Assembly: GCF_040784915.1 (NCBI RefSeq)
Contig: NZ_CP160797.1
Span: forward strand, 1,974,137-2,038,136
From: Bacillus vallismortis
Lineage (GTDB): Bacteria > Bacillota > Bacilli > Bacillales > Bacillaceae
Reading direction: 5' to 3'
Length of the DNA: 64,000 nucleotides
Every line of letters starts with the position of its first letter. Within the stretch, counting starts at the first letter, position 1. A program made the position numbers and the translations under genes. Positions 53,263 to 61,020 of this stretch are shown here, one piece after another. Under the pieces are notes generated by a model. That model made no database searches. It was given only the letters and a program-made list of their open reading frames with translations, and had not been told where the DNA came from.

Positions 53263-53690
53263 TTGCGATCTTCATATAGTGCTTATAGACAAGAGGGTAT
53301 TCCAACAGAGGTATTGCCATGGAGTTATCAGTTGATTAGCTTGGTAATTGAAGATGAATTGAAGATGATGATAGAATCAATGAAAGACGTATTAGAAAAC
53401 GTCCTTCAAGTTGAAAGCACCTTAAAAAACAGTGACTATAAACAGTTATTCTTCCTATTAAATCTGCCTAAAGATAACTGGCCAAGTTTAAATCAGCGAC
53501 TGACATTCGTTAAATTACTTCCCCATTCTCCGTTTGGGGTTAACCAACTTATTATTCTATCCTCAAGCAGATCACCAACAACTTCTTCATCTTTTTTTCG
53601 ATAAGGCTTTGGCAATTCTTCCTGTAACCAACTGTCTTTTGTACCTTGCCAGATTTCATAAAAAATAAAGTTGTACCGTTTCACCCCTTT
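53263..53690. other. Gene fragments on both strands
   Basis: Plus strand, about 53275-53520: a frame reads YRQEGIPTEVLPWSYQLISL and ENVLQVESTLKNSDYKQLF without a start codon near a ribosome site. Minus strand, about 53690-53500: a frame reads FYEIWQGTKDSWLQEELPKP and EEVVGDLLEDRIISWLTP. Both look like protein sequence, both lack proper ends. Likely remnants of two lost genes. Confidence 0.35.
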
Positions 53691-53718
53691 GGATTGGTTA
53701 TCTAAAGGGGTGTTTTTA
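53683..53718 (+). terminator. Terminator before the PhzF gene
   Basis: ACCCCTTT and AAAGGGGT with a 13-base loop, then GTTTTTAT. Confidence 0.75.
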
Positions 53719-53873
53719 TATTGAAAGAAAAAGAACATCTGAAGTTGAAAGTGGATTAAAAAACTGTTGAGTGACAATAGAGTTGTTCCGTTAAAGGGCC
53801 ATATTGATCAACAGGAACTTTTAGAAAGGAAAATGATGTTAAAATGAGCTTAAAGCAAAGGGGGGTTAGAAAA

Positions 53874-54746
53874 TTGTGTTATAAAGTTGTAAATACAACA
53901 GTGTTTTCTCTGGAAAACGGTGAAGGTAACCCGTGTCCTGTTGTTTTGAATGCAGATAGTTTAACAACAGATAAAATGCAAAAGATGACAAAGGGTTTTG
54001 CTCATGAATCAGCCTTCGTTTTAAAATCAACTCGTTCTGATTGTGATGTAAAGATTCGTTTCTTTGTTCCATTACATGAGATGGAAATGTGCATCCATGC
54101 GACTATAGGAAGCATTACAGTTCTCGTTAACCGAGGTATGATAAAACATTCACCGACTATAGTGGAGACAATGTTAGGGCCTGTTAAAGTTGAATGGGAA
54201 GAAAAAGGATCGAATTTAGATGTTAATGTGGAACAATTCTCCCCCAAATTTTTGAATGTAAATCCTACAGTAGAAGAAATATGTAAAGCATTATGTATTG
54301 GAATAGATGACATAAAAAATTTTCCTATTCAATCTGTCTCTACGTCTCGTTATAAACTAATTATTCCTTTAAAAAGCGTGGGAACTCTTAACAATCTTAA
54401 ACCTAATTTTGAATACCTTTGGAAATTATGTGATGAGTTTAACACTACTGGGTTTTATCCTTTTGCCATTGAGCAGGAAAGCAAGCGATATGTCCAGGCA
54501 CGTCAATTTCCTAAGAGAGCTGGATACAACGAAGATCCGGCAACTGGTGTAGCCGCATCTGCATTAGGGGCATATTTAACCGAAAATAAGGTGTTCTACC
54601 CGTTAAAAGATGGTTGGAACAGCTATAAGATTATTCAAGGAGTCGCTATGGGGCAGCCTAGTATTATTAAATCCGAAACTTTTATACAAGAAAGCAAAAT
54701 TATTAGAACCCGAGTAAAAGGAAACGCAATAGAAAAACTCTGTTAA
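53874..54746 (+). CDS. PhzF-family isomerase/epimerase
   Basis: 290 residues from TTG with AAAGGGGGG upstream; a longer frame to 53844 lacks that context. The family has two diaminopimelate-epimerase-like halves. Seen: YKVVNTTVFS, GNPCPVVLNADSLT (about residues 18-31), HESAFVL with the catalytic-type Glu (about 43-49), FFVPLHEMEMCIHATIG (about 63-79), and GYNEDPATGVAASALGAYL (about 219-237). Substrate unknown. Flanked by terminators and by the two copies of the intergenic repeat, so it may travel as a unit. Confidence 0.88.
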   Translation: MCYKVVNTTVFSLENGEGNPCPVVLNADSLTTDKMQKMTKGFAHESAFVLKSTRSDCDVKIRFFVPLHEMEMCIHATIGSITVLVNRGMIKHSPTIVETMLGPVKVEWEEKGSNLDVNVEQFSPKFLNVNPTVEEICKALCIGIDDIKNFPIQSVSTSRYKLIIPLKSVGTLNNLKPNFEYLWKLCDEFNTTGFYPFAIEQESKRYVQARQFPKRAGYNEDPATGVAASALGAYLTENKVFYPLKDGWNSYKIIQGVAMGQPSIIKSETFIQESKIIRTRVKGNAIEKLC

Positions 54747-54751
54747 TGGTC

Positions 54752-54780
54752 TTCAACAAACGGGCGCGATTGTTGAACAA
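54752..54780 (+). repeat. Intergenic repeat element, copy 2
   Basis: TTCAACAAACGGGCGCGATT followed by GTTGAACAA. It is itself an inverted repeat (TTCAACAA..TTGTTGAA-like ends) and begins just after the PhzF stop. I have seen similar strings downstream of many genes in Bacillus, by recall. Confidence 0.6.
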
Positions 54781-54837
54781 CATAGGTAGAAAATGATTAA
54801 TCTTTATTATAAAAACCAAACTAAAATCTAATGAAGA

Positions 54838-54883
54838 AGAAGCCATTTTGATCAATCTTTTTTCAAAATGGCTTCTATTTATT
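54838..54883 (+). terminator. Terminator downstream of the PhzF gene
   Basis: AGAAGCCATTTTGA and TCAAAATGGCTTCT form a 14-bp perfect stem, then ATTTATTTAT. Confidence 0.85.
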
Positions 54884-55192
54884 TATCGTAAAATAAGGGT
54901 TTGTAAGGTATTTTTGCTCAAACCTTATTTCAAAGCTAAGCTGCATTTTTAAATTACCATAGATTACCTAAATGCAGTTTTTAAACTTTCGAAGTTCAGC
55001 GGCGTTGGTCCCGGGCGGCATGAAACCACTACCCCCTAATCATTTATTATCATTGAGAAATTTCTGTACAAATATATTCGTTAACATCGGCTATTTATGT
55101 ATAGTGAAATAATTATGTACACGTAATGAATTAGGTAAAAACACATGTTATATAAGTACGTGGATATATTTTTTAATATTGTACATTACCAT
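54884..55192. other. Gap without a gene
   Basis: AT-rich with one GC-rich block (GGCGTTGGTCCCGGGCGGCA, about 55001-55020) that stands out from its surroundings. No reading frame with start signals was found. Confidence 0.4.
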
Positions 55193-55279
55193 TTATTGAG
55201 ATACTTTAAGCTCAGTGATATAGTCCTCGTCATCAAGCGGTTCCTTTATCAAATGCAATAGCATTGGCGATACAAACAA
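55193..55279 (-). CDS. 28-residue peptide with a hairpin-covered ribosome site
   Basis: TAGGAGGTGATATT followed by TTG encodes MFVSPMLLHLIKEPLDDEDY and ITELKVSQ. An in-frame ATG is at codon 6. The ribosome site is one arm of the perfect palindrome at 55281-55325. It lies downstream of the SRAP gene on the same strand. Whether it is translated is open. Confidence 0.4.
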   Translation of the reverse strand: MFVSPMLLHLIKEPLDDEDYITELKVSQ

Positions 55280-55280
55280 A

Positions 55281-55325
55281 ATATCACCTCCTACTTAGAA
55301 CATATTAGCTAAGCGGAGGTGATAT
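55281..55325 (-). promoter_or_regulatory. Palindrome that hides a strong ribosome site
   Basis: ATATCACCTCC (55281-55291) and GGAGGTGATAT (55315-55325) are perfect complements, with inner CTTAG/CTAAG. In either strand's RNA the anti-Shine-Dalgarno arm covers GGAGGTGAT. It has no T-tract of a terminator. Confidence 0.6.
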
Positions 55326-55362
55326 ATAAAGCGATATGGCAGTGGTGCTTAATGGGATTCAA

Positions 55363-56022
55363 TCAGCTCAGGTGATTGTTTTTAGGCGAGTTCACTAAAG
55401 ATGAAACCTGGTATGCTTCCATATCATCAGCATCATAAGGCTGCAGTAAGCTTTGTAGATAATCGGGATCAGTATTTTTAGGATTAAGCCATTCCTTTTC
55501 ATTGTCATGAGTTAGGATAACGGGCATTCGATCATGTATGCCTTCCATAAGCTCATTAGGCTTTGTAGTAATGATTGTGCAAGTATATAAAGGATTACCT
55601 TCTGGAGTTTTCCACTTCTCATATAATCCGGCAAAAGCAAAGAGATTGGATGATTTAAGCTTAATCCGCATAGGAATCTTAGTCTTTGGATCAAGGCGTT
55701 TCCATTCATAAAAACTGTCAGCCGGTATGATACAACGTTTGCTTACGAGCGGCTTTCGAAAGCTGGGTTTCTCGGACAATGTTTCAGCACGAGCATTAAT
55801 CATTTTATAGCCGATCTTTTCGTCTTTAGCCCAAGGAGGGATAAGACCCCATCTAAGTTTGTCCAGCCGGTTGTTAGATCCGTCATTGATGATTGTCAGG
55901 ATGTTTTGTGATGGAGCGACATTATAGCTTGGGTAATATTCATCTTCAGACAAAAATTGATCTATGTTGAACTGTTCGATGATGTCATCAAACTCAGAGA
56001 ATAAAGTGAACCTGCCACACAT
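55363..56022 (-). CDS. SRAP-domain (HMCES/YedK-like) protein
   Basis: 219 residues counting from the third ATG, which follows AAAGG by 9 bases and puts the catalytic Cys at position 2 (MCGRFTLF); starts three codons earlier would hide that Cys. SRAP proteins bond covalently to abasic sites in single-stranded DNA. Other active-site parts: SYNVAPSQN (about 32-40), MINARAETL (about 73-81), CIIPADSFYEWK (about 95-106). Close to YoqW of phage SPbeta as I recall it, with a slightly shorter C-terminus. Fits the SOS character of the yolD remnants nearby. Confidence 0.9.
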   Translation of the reverse strand: MCGRFTLFSEFDDIIEQFNIDQFLSEDEYYPSYNVAPSQNILTIINDGSNNRLDKLRWGLIPPWAKDEKIGYKMINARAETLSEKPSFRKPLVSKRCIIPADSFYEWKRLDPKTKIPMRIKLKSSNLFAFAGLYEKWKTPEGNPLYTCTIITTKPNELMEGIHDRMPVILTHDNEKEWLNPKNTDPDYLQSLLQPYDADDMEAYQVSSLVNSPKNNHLS

Positions 56023-56209
56023 GTTCATCATCCTTTAGGGTTTTTGAATATTGTACAGGCTTGATACACGAAAATCAAAAAGGAGGAATGTGATGCAGCA
56101 AACGGTTGAGGTTAAAGAAGTTGAAGTGTTGATTAGGGGAATATGAAGAAAGAAAAAGTTCACTGATATTTATACATTCAACAGTTTTCTGGTAGACTGT
56201 ACTATAATA

Positions 56210-56232
56210 AGAAAGCCCCCAAAATTGGGGCT
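56210..56232 (-). terminator. Terminator of the CPCC gene
   Basis: AGCCCC and GGGGCT pair around AAAATT; on the minus strand a TTTCTT tail follows. Confidence 0.75.
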
Positions 56233-56242
56233 TGAATCTGCG

Positions 56243-56608
56243 TTAATAACCATTAAATCCCTTAATTTCAAAGTTTTCTGTATCGAGATTTAGGCTATTC
56301 AATTGCTTTAACAACACTTCAAATTTTAAGCAGTCACCGTTTCTTAATTCTTCTGGAATATCTTCAGGATTTGCAATTTTCATTCCATTCTCAATCCACT
56401 GTTTTCGGTATAACTGAATTGCAGCTTCAACTAAGTGATCTGGAGTTACTATAAAACCTAAGCTTACGTCATGATCTTCACTGTAGCCGTATTCAAAATC
56501 GCAACAAGGGCAGATATCAAATGTTTTTTGATACTCACCATCATTGTTTAAGGGGTTGTGAATTAATCCTTTATATCCGCAAATTAAACATGTATATAAT
56601 TTTGCCAT
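56243..56608 (-). CDS. CPCC-family cysteine-rich protein, probable immunity protein
   Basis: 121 residues, AGAGGGA upstream. Zinc-ribbon start: LYTCLICGYKGL (about residues 4-15) and FDICPCCDFEYGY (about 30-42), the CPCC signature. Members often follow polymorphic toxin genes. Here the C-terminal tip of such a toxin lies directly upstream (56629-56772, same strand), so this is probably the orphan immunity gene of a lost toxin. Confidence 0.78.
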   Translation of the reverse strand: MAKLYTCLICGYKGLIHNPLNNDGEYQKTFDICPCCDFEYGYSEDHDVSLGFIVTPDHLVEAAIQLYRKQWIENGMKIANPEDIPEELRNGDCLKFEVLLKQLNSLNLDTENFEIKGFNGY

Positions 56609-56628
56609 AGCAATCCCTCTTTAAGTTC

Positions 56629-56772
56629 CTATTTATTTTTATAATAATTATAACCAGCTTTTTTATTTGGATGTTTTGGCTTGAAGTAAGTTATTATAGT
56701 ATCTTTATTTCCTTGTCGTTCTACAGATAAGAATTCATTTGTCTTCTTATTACTTCTGGGGGATGGGTCATC
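56629..56772 (-). pseudogene. C-terminal tip of a polymorphic toxin
   Basis: 47 codons open from 56772 to the TAG at 56629: DDPSPRSNKKTNEFLSVERQ, GNKDTIITYFKPKHPNKKAG and YNYYKNK. A stop lies just before 56772 in frame. No start or ribosome site. It ends 20 bases before the CPCC gene on the same strand, the place of an LXG or related toxin. The bulk of the gene is gone. Confidence 0.6.
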
Positions 56773-56773
56773 T

Positions 56774-56947
56774 TACTTAGCGGGTTTAGCAAATATGGTT
56801 ATTTTAGGAGAATATCCTGTTGTTTATTTTAAAGATCGTAAAGAGTTTAAAATGGCCGGGGCGACACTAATGACACGCCACAATGTTACAATTTATGAAG
56901 ACAAAGATCGCAAGAAAAGAGGTGGCCCAAAAGCTGCTGATAAATAA
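56774..56947 (+). pseudogene. C-terminal fragment of a lost gene
   Basis: 57 codons and a stop: YLAGLANMVILGEYPVVYFK, DRKEFKMAGATLMTRHNVTI and YEDKDRKKRGGPKAADK. No start codon with ribosome site. It abuts the toxin tip on the opposite strand, so a deletion or rearrangement joined the ends of two genes at about 56773. Confidence 0.5.
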
Positions 56948-56956
56948 GTTTAAACA

Positions 56957-56981
56957 AAAAAACCTTCCAGAAAGGGAGGAT
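56957..56981 (-). terminator. Terminator of the small membrane gene
   Basis: CCTTCC and GGGAGG form the stem; on the minus strand it is followed by seven T. Confidence 0.65.
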
Positions 56982-56986
56982 TAATA

Positions 56987-57220
56987 CTACATATTGACTA
57001 AAGTGTAAGTCAATGAAACGATGAATAATAAATACGAAATATAAGAAATTGCTTTTGAAGAACTTGTTTTATGTCTTTGGAATGTATAAATAAGTGCAAA
57101 ACCTAGGAAGAAAACTGTTACAAACCAAGAAGTGTATTGTGGAAAGATGGCGACCAGTAAAACCATGATTGTTGAAAAAATAAATGATGAGTAATGAGTA
57201 ACTTTATGATCATTATTCAA
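56987..57220 (-). CDS. Small membrane protein, 77 aa
   Basis: TTG start six bases after GAGGTGA; the GTG at 57229 is part of that site. Three hydrophobic segments (FIFSTIMVLLVAIFPQY, WFVTVFFLGFALIYTF, YISYLLFIVSLTYTLV). No family recognised. Confidence 0.55.
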   Translation of the reverse strand: MNNDHKVTHYSSFIFSTIMVLLVAIFPQYTSWFVTVFFLGFALIYTFQRHKTSSSKAISYISYLLFIVSLTYTLVNM

Positions 57221-57292
57221 AGAAATCACCTCTACAAATTTTTACCCAATTTAGTGTGTATTAAAACATTATATAAAAAGGAGAATAGAAAA

Positions 57293-57597
57293 ATGCCAAA
57301 CATTATTTCTAAAGAGCAAGATGAAGCAATTTAATACTTTAGAAACAAATTAAATTTATCAGACAAAGACCTATACTTAGAGACAAGAACGAACAATATG
57401 CTAACATTCTTTATCAGTTATATAAAGATGATCCGTATTTGTTTATTAGGGTTTTAAAAGAAGGATACGTGGTAAATCAACCAATTGAATTTGATGAGGC
57501 CATTGTGCGTTTCTTTAATGGAGAAGAACCGGCTATTGTACATAAAACAATCGGCAGAAGATACAATGTTTGTGATATTTCAAATTGTTTAAGTTAA
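57293..57597 (+). pseudogene. Frameshifted remnant of a small gene
   Basis: AAAAGGAG then ATG reads MPNIISKEQDEAI and a stop at 57332. The sense continues as YFRNKLNLSDKDLYLE, then in another frame EQYANILYQLYKDDPYLFIR and IEFDEAIVRFFNGEEPAIVH to a stop at 57597. A stop and a frameshift break it. The intact protein would have about 100 residues; no family recognised. Confidence 0.55.
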
Positions 57598-57674
57598 AAC
57601 ATATATTGTAAGGGATTTTAAGGAAGGATCTAGATAATGTTGTAGAAGCATTCATCATGAAAGGGGTTATAAAC

Positions 57675-58055
57675 ATGCAAGTTTTAAGGATCTTTATTGT
57701 TCATGTCTTGTCTGCGTTATCAGCTGCTGCTGTTTATGTTTTTGGCATTGATTATGATGGTTACTATCCATATATTCTAATAAGTGCTATTCTCTATATC
57801 TTTTATTTAATCTTTGCAACACCTGTTCAATACTTTTTAAATCGTAAGCCAAAAAGATTTAGCCTGAAATATTTATTCATTTATTTATTCTTTTCCTTCT
57901 TAGTATGGTTATTCTTCGCTTTAATCACTGATCCAATGAACACCTTAGGGATTCTATTATCATATGAAATTTACTTATTTAGCATTTCATTTGCTTTTAT
58001 CTTCTGGGTCTGGGACTCAGTTTTTCTGCAAAACAAGGCAAAGACAGCAATCTAA
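57675..58055 (+). CDS. UPF0715-like membrane protein, 126 aa
   Basis: The second ATG is used: AAAGGGG lies 8 bases before it, while the ATG at 57657 overlaps that site. Four hydrophobic spans (FIVHVLSALSAAAVYVFG, YILISAILYIFYLIFATPVQY, YLFIYLFFSFLVWLFFALI, YLFSISFAFIFWVWDSVF). Resembles the UPF0715 family of B. subtilis. A short degraded copy of its second span is at about 60597-60646. Confidence 0.6.
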   Translation: MQVLRIFIVHVLSALSAAAVYVFGIDYDGYYPYILISAILYIFYLIFATPVQYFLNRKPKRFSLKYLFIYLFFSFLVWLFFALITDPMNTLGILLSYEIYLFSISFAFIFWVWDSVFLQNKAKTAI

Positions 58056-58172
58056 GTTATCACAATCCACAAACTCATGATACATTTAAGGAATAACGGT
58101 AAAAAATTGGATTAGACCTCATGAAGAATAATTCTGAATGGCTTTTCTTTATTTTGAAAGGGGTCGAGTAAG

Positions 58173-58337
58173 GTGAATAGAAAAAAGGATGAAATACAAA
58201 GAAAATATAGGGAACAAATGAGAGAGAAGACAGAACAAGAAAAAAAAGATGGCAGTTCACATACTTTTGAGATTGTTGTTGTACTAGCCATCATTATATT
58301 GCTGATATTCTTTAATTCAGTATTCAAAGCTTTTTAG
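58173..58337 (+). CDS. Small membrane protein, 54 aa
   Basis: GTG with AAAGGGG and GTAAGG upstream. Charged first half (NRKKDEIQRKYREQMREKTE), then one span (FEIVVVLAIIILLIFFNSVF). Type II-like single-span topology. No family recognised. Confidence 0.5.
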   Translation: MNRKKDEIQRKYREQMREKTEQEKKDGSSHTFEIVVVLAIIILLIFFNSVFKAF

Positions 58338-58557
58338 ATAAAAGAATCGTTAATTGTAAAAATGCAGGCTATTTTTTAAAAAAGAGCCCAGTGCAGCCAA
58401 ACCAATTCTAAGTACTAATGCTTCAATCTTTCTGATTAGAAAAAAGGGGTTAAATGAGTTTGGGGATATTCACCATATGGAAGAATTTGAGGACTTGAAA
58501 CTTCAAGGGGCAATTAATGCTTAAATAATGAATCACTACATATTGGGGATATAAAAA

Positions 58558-59028
58558 ATGAAATTGTATAATGAATTTATAAATATAGCTAAAACTCTTA
58601 ATAAAGAGTTAGATATCATTCCATTATTATATGGATCTTTAGGTCTTGAAAAGGTAACTGGGGTGGCCTTTTCACCAGAAGATATTGATATCCTTATTCC
58701 TTTACTTTTTTTAGAGGAAAAGTGGGAAAAACTAAAAAAAATTATGGAACTGCAAGGTTATAAAATGGTTGATTTACATGAGCATGAATTTAGGAAAACT
58801 AATACTAAAATAGGCATTGCGTACATAGAGGATTTAAAACCATTTGCAGATGTAGACTATAATAACCTAGAGGTTTTTGAAGATTACGGAGCGAGATATC
58901 ATTTGCTAACTATTGATGATTACCTCAAGATTTATAATAAGTCTTTGTTAGATGGCTATAGAAGAACAAAGAAGAATAATAAAGACCAAAGTAAAATTAA
59001 CATATTGAATAAACTGATACAGAATTAA
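58558..59028 (+). CDS. Nucleotidyltransferase-like protein, 156 aa
   Basis: Start MKLYNEFINIAKTLNKELD. The motif LLYGSLGLEKVTG (about residues 24-36) followed by SPEDIDILIPLLF (about 39-51) fits the GS...DxD active-site pattern of nucleotidyltransferases. DLKPFADVDYNNLE (about 92-105) carries a third acidic site. The start lacks a strong ribosome site (GGGGATATAAAA). No partner HEPN gene is adjacent. Substrate unknown. Confidence 0.6.
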   Translation: MKLYNEFINIAKTLNKELDIIPLLYGSLGLEKVTGVAFSPEDIDILIPLLFLEEKWEKLKKIMELQGYKMVDLHEHEFRKTNTKIGIAYIEDLKPFADVDYNNLEVFEDYGARYHLLTIDDYLKIYNKSLLDGYRRTKKNNKDQSKINILNKLIQN

Positions 59029-59793
59029 TTTCTGTTTTTAATAACAAATTTATGTTTGGAGCAATGTCGCAGTGAAGAAGCATTTGATCAAAAGTACAAT
59101 TTCTAGTACTTCCAGTACCAATAAAAGTTTAAAGTGGAATACCAATCTCTCATTAAATAAAATAAGAGTTTTAAAAAACTTATTTGTAAAGTGAAATTAT
59201 AGTACGATTAAGCACTAACTATATCTATCTTAGTTGAGAATTATATTCAGCATGCAAAAAATATAGGTGCGGGTTCTTTTGTCTTTTGCTCTTGCCTTCA
59301 TGAGTGTTTGATAATCAGTCTAAATCATTTGTTCGTTTGCTAATTTTAGACCGTATTCTGACGCTGAATTTTCATCATCTCGCCTGCAGTTTGCGCTTAT
59401 TCTTAGCAGAAGGTAACTCATCTTTAAAATCTTCTTTTGATATCTAAGGTCGTGACGTCGAGTATACATTTAGAAATCTCTTATTCTGTTAAGACATAAT
59501 GGAATTTGATATTGAAATAACATTAGCCATGGTCTAAGATTCTTCTATGTAGATAAGTCGGCCTCCTCCAAGCTACCAAGAATACACTCGTTAAAGAAGC
59601 AATTTTAATCAAGATCAATTGATTGGTCAGCAATGCCAGCCTAATCTTCATAAAATGATTTTATGTATTGCACTCCTGAAAGCTCGCTATCTAAGCAGTT
59701 TTGAATATGTCTCAAATATAAAGTATCCTGTATATACCATAGTTGGTATATCAGCCACAATAGCCGAGAGTTCCCTATAAGGAGGACAACGCT
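59029..59793. other. 765-base stretch with degraded coding sequence only
   Basis: No intact gene. On the minus strand about 59453-59380 a frame reads DISKEDFKDELPSAKNKRKL and QAR, like the linker region of polymorphic toxins, without start. The rest is AT-rich. A promoter for the next gene may lie near 59720-59760 (TATAAAGTATCCTGTATATA). Confidence 0.4.
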
Positions 59794-60279
59794 GTGCGGA
59801 AAGCTTTAAGACGTTTATTTAAGATACAGAAAAATCAAAGTCCAGACGCTGATGGCTATTTGCATATTCTAGAGAAGGATATAAATCTAGAATTAAAACA
59901 AAAAATATATGTGTTGGAAGGCTTAGGGGAAGTAGTAGCAGAAAAACTGCAACGTAAATATACAGATGTTTTTGAAAGTCAGGGCAAACGTAACCTTAGC
60001 ATCAAAATTTGTAGAGATATAGATGGAGATGGGATAAGTGATTTAACAGCTGAGAGGTGCTTGGAAAAAGAATACCGTTCCCAAATCACAATTAATTATG
60101 GAATTTTAACAGCCAATGAAGATGAAGATATAGACGCATTTACAATTGATTTATGGTATTACTACGGTGGATTTATAGGAAGCGGTTGTGGAACATTATT
60201 CGATTTAAATAATGACTTAGAAAAGGAAATTGAAAAGGTACTAATTTTTTTACTCAATGACAAACAATCCGAGAAATAA
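59794..60279 (+). CDS. Hypothetical protein, 161 aa
   Basis: GTG start with AAGGAGGACAA upstream. Basic start, an EF-hand-like acidic stretch RDIDGDGISDLTAE (about residues 74-87), and FIDLWYYYGGFIGSGCGTLF-like beta segments near 123-146. The domain mix recalls toxin-immunity proteins but no family is recognised. Confidence 0.6.
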   Translation: MRKALRRLFKIQKNQSPDADGYLHILEKDINLELKQKIYVLEGLGEVVAEKLQRKYTDVFESQGKRNLSIKICRDIDGDGISDLTAERCLEKEYRSQITINYGILTANEDEDIDAFTIDLWYYYGGFIGSGCGTLFDLNNDLEKEIEKVLIFLLNDKQSEK

Positions 60280-60702
60280 GAAGAGAGCCACAAAGGGCTT
60301 TCCGTTAACTGGTTATGTTTTTAGCGAATAGAAAAGCCCCTAAGAGAGCTTGGATATTGCATGTACCTTATTATGTGCATGATGAGAAGGTGGAATGATC
60401 ACTTTATGTTTTTCGGTAACCTGATCCATCTATAGTGGTTGTCATGACGTAAACATTATTCGTGTTTTATTTGCCAAAAGTTTAAATTAAATTTTTGAAA
60501 GAAAAAATTGTTAAGCTTTCAACCGCCTATACCCGAAAAACATAAAAGAACAGTCCCCATAGCGGAAAACAAGCCGTTTTTATGAGGAACCGCTTTATAA
60601 GTGTTATTCTCTTTATCTGTTATTTAATCTTTGCTGCGCCTGAAAAAGAAGGTGAAATCAGTATTTTTCTCAAGCCAATTTAAATTTCACCTGAAAAAAA
60701 CG
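60280..60702. other. Gap with a UPF0715 remnant
   Basis: At 60580-60650 a frame reads RFISVILFICYLIFAAPEKE, similar to the second span of the UPF0715-like protein at 57675 (SAILYIFYLIFATPVQ). No start or stop fits. Otherwise AT-rich and without genes. Confidence 0.45.
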
Positions 60703-60765
60703 TTGAAAAAGCTGAAAGGATTTTATAATATTAAATAAAGTTAGTTTGTTTGGTCAACAAACTAA
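60703..60765 (+). promoter_or_regulatory. xynP promoter and XylR operator
   Basis: TTGAAA (60703) - 15 bp - TATAAT (60724) forms a likely promoter with a short spacer. At 60741-60765 a 25-bp near-palindrome, TTAGTTTGTTT..CAACAAACTAA, is the known xyl operator type of Bacillus. XylR bound there would block xynPB unless xylose is present. Confidence 0.88.
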
Positions 60766-60813
60766 TGTGGTGAACTTATAGTTGTCCATACGATAAGTTC
60801 TTTTTCAATATGG

Positions 60814-60897
60814 ATGAAAGGGGGGAAGAGGCTCGACAAAAAACAGATGAATTTACTGCTTGCTGATCACTATTTAGATGAGGATAATGCTCAGTAA
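60814..60897 (+). CDS. Short ORF in the xynP leader, 27 aa
   Basis: ATG to TAA encodes MKGGKRLDKKQMNLLLADHY and LDEDNAQ. GGGGGGAAGAGG lies inside the ORF, so if translated at all the ATG at 60847 (16 residues) may be used. Could be a leader peptide or a remnant. Confidence 0.3.
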   Translation: MKGGKRLDKKQMNLLLADHYLDEDNAQ

Positions 60898-60926
60898 AGT
60901 AAACCACTAAATTGTTTGCACTCTTT

Positions 60927-60940
60927 TGAAAGCGCTTTTA
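60927..60940 (+). promoter_or_regulatory. CcpA binding site (cre)
   Basis: TGAAAGCGCTTTTA matches the cre consensus TGWAANCGNTNWCA at all but one position. It is 81 bases before xynP, so glucose repression by CcpA would act as a roadblock. Confidence 0.82.
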
Positions 60941-61020
60941 TAAAACACTGTTCATAAGTCTGGAGATATTTTTTCCATTTCTTACTGTTCCATATTAAAG
61001 GGTCGAAAAGGGGAGTAATC

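Noticed and set aside
56093..56146. 17-codon ORF MQQTVEVKEVEVLIRGI
   Set aside because: It has a good ribosome site (AAAAGGAGG) but is too short, with no partner or conservation that I can judge; left out of the gene list.
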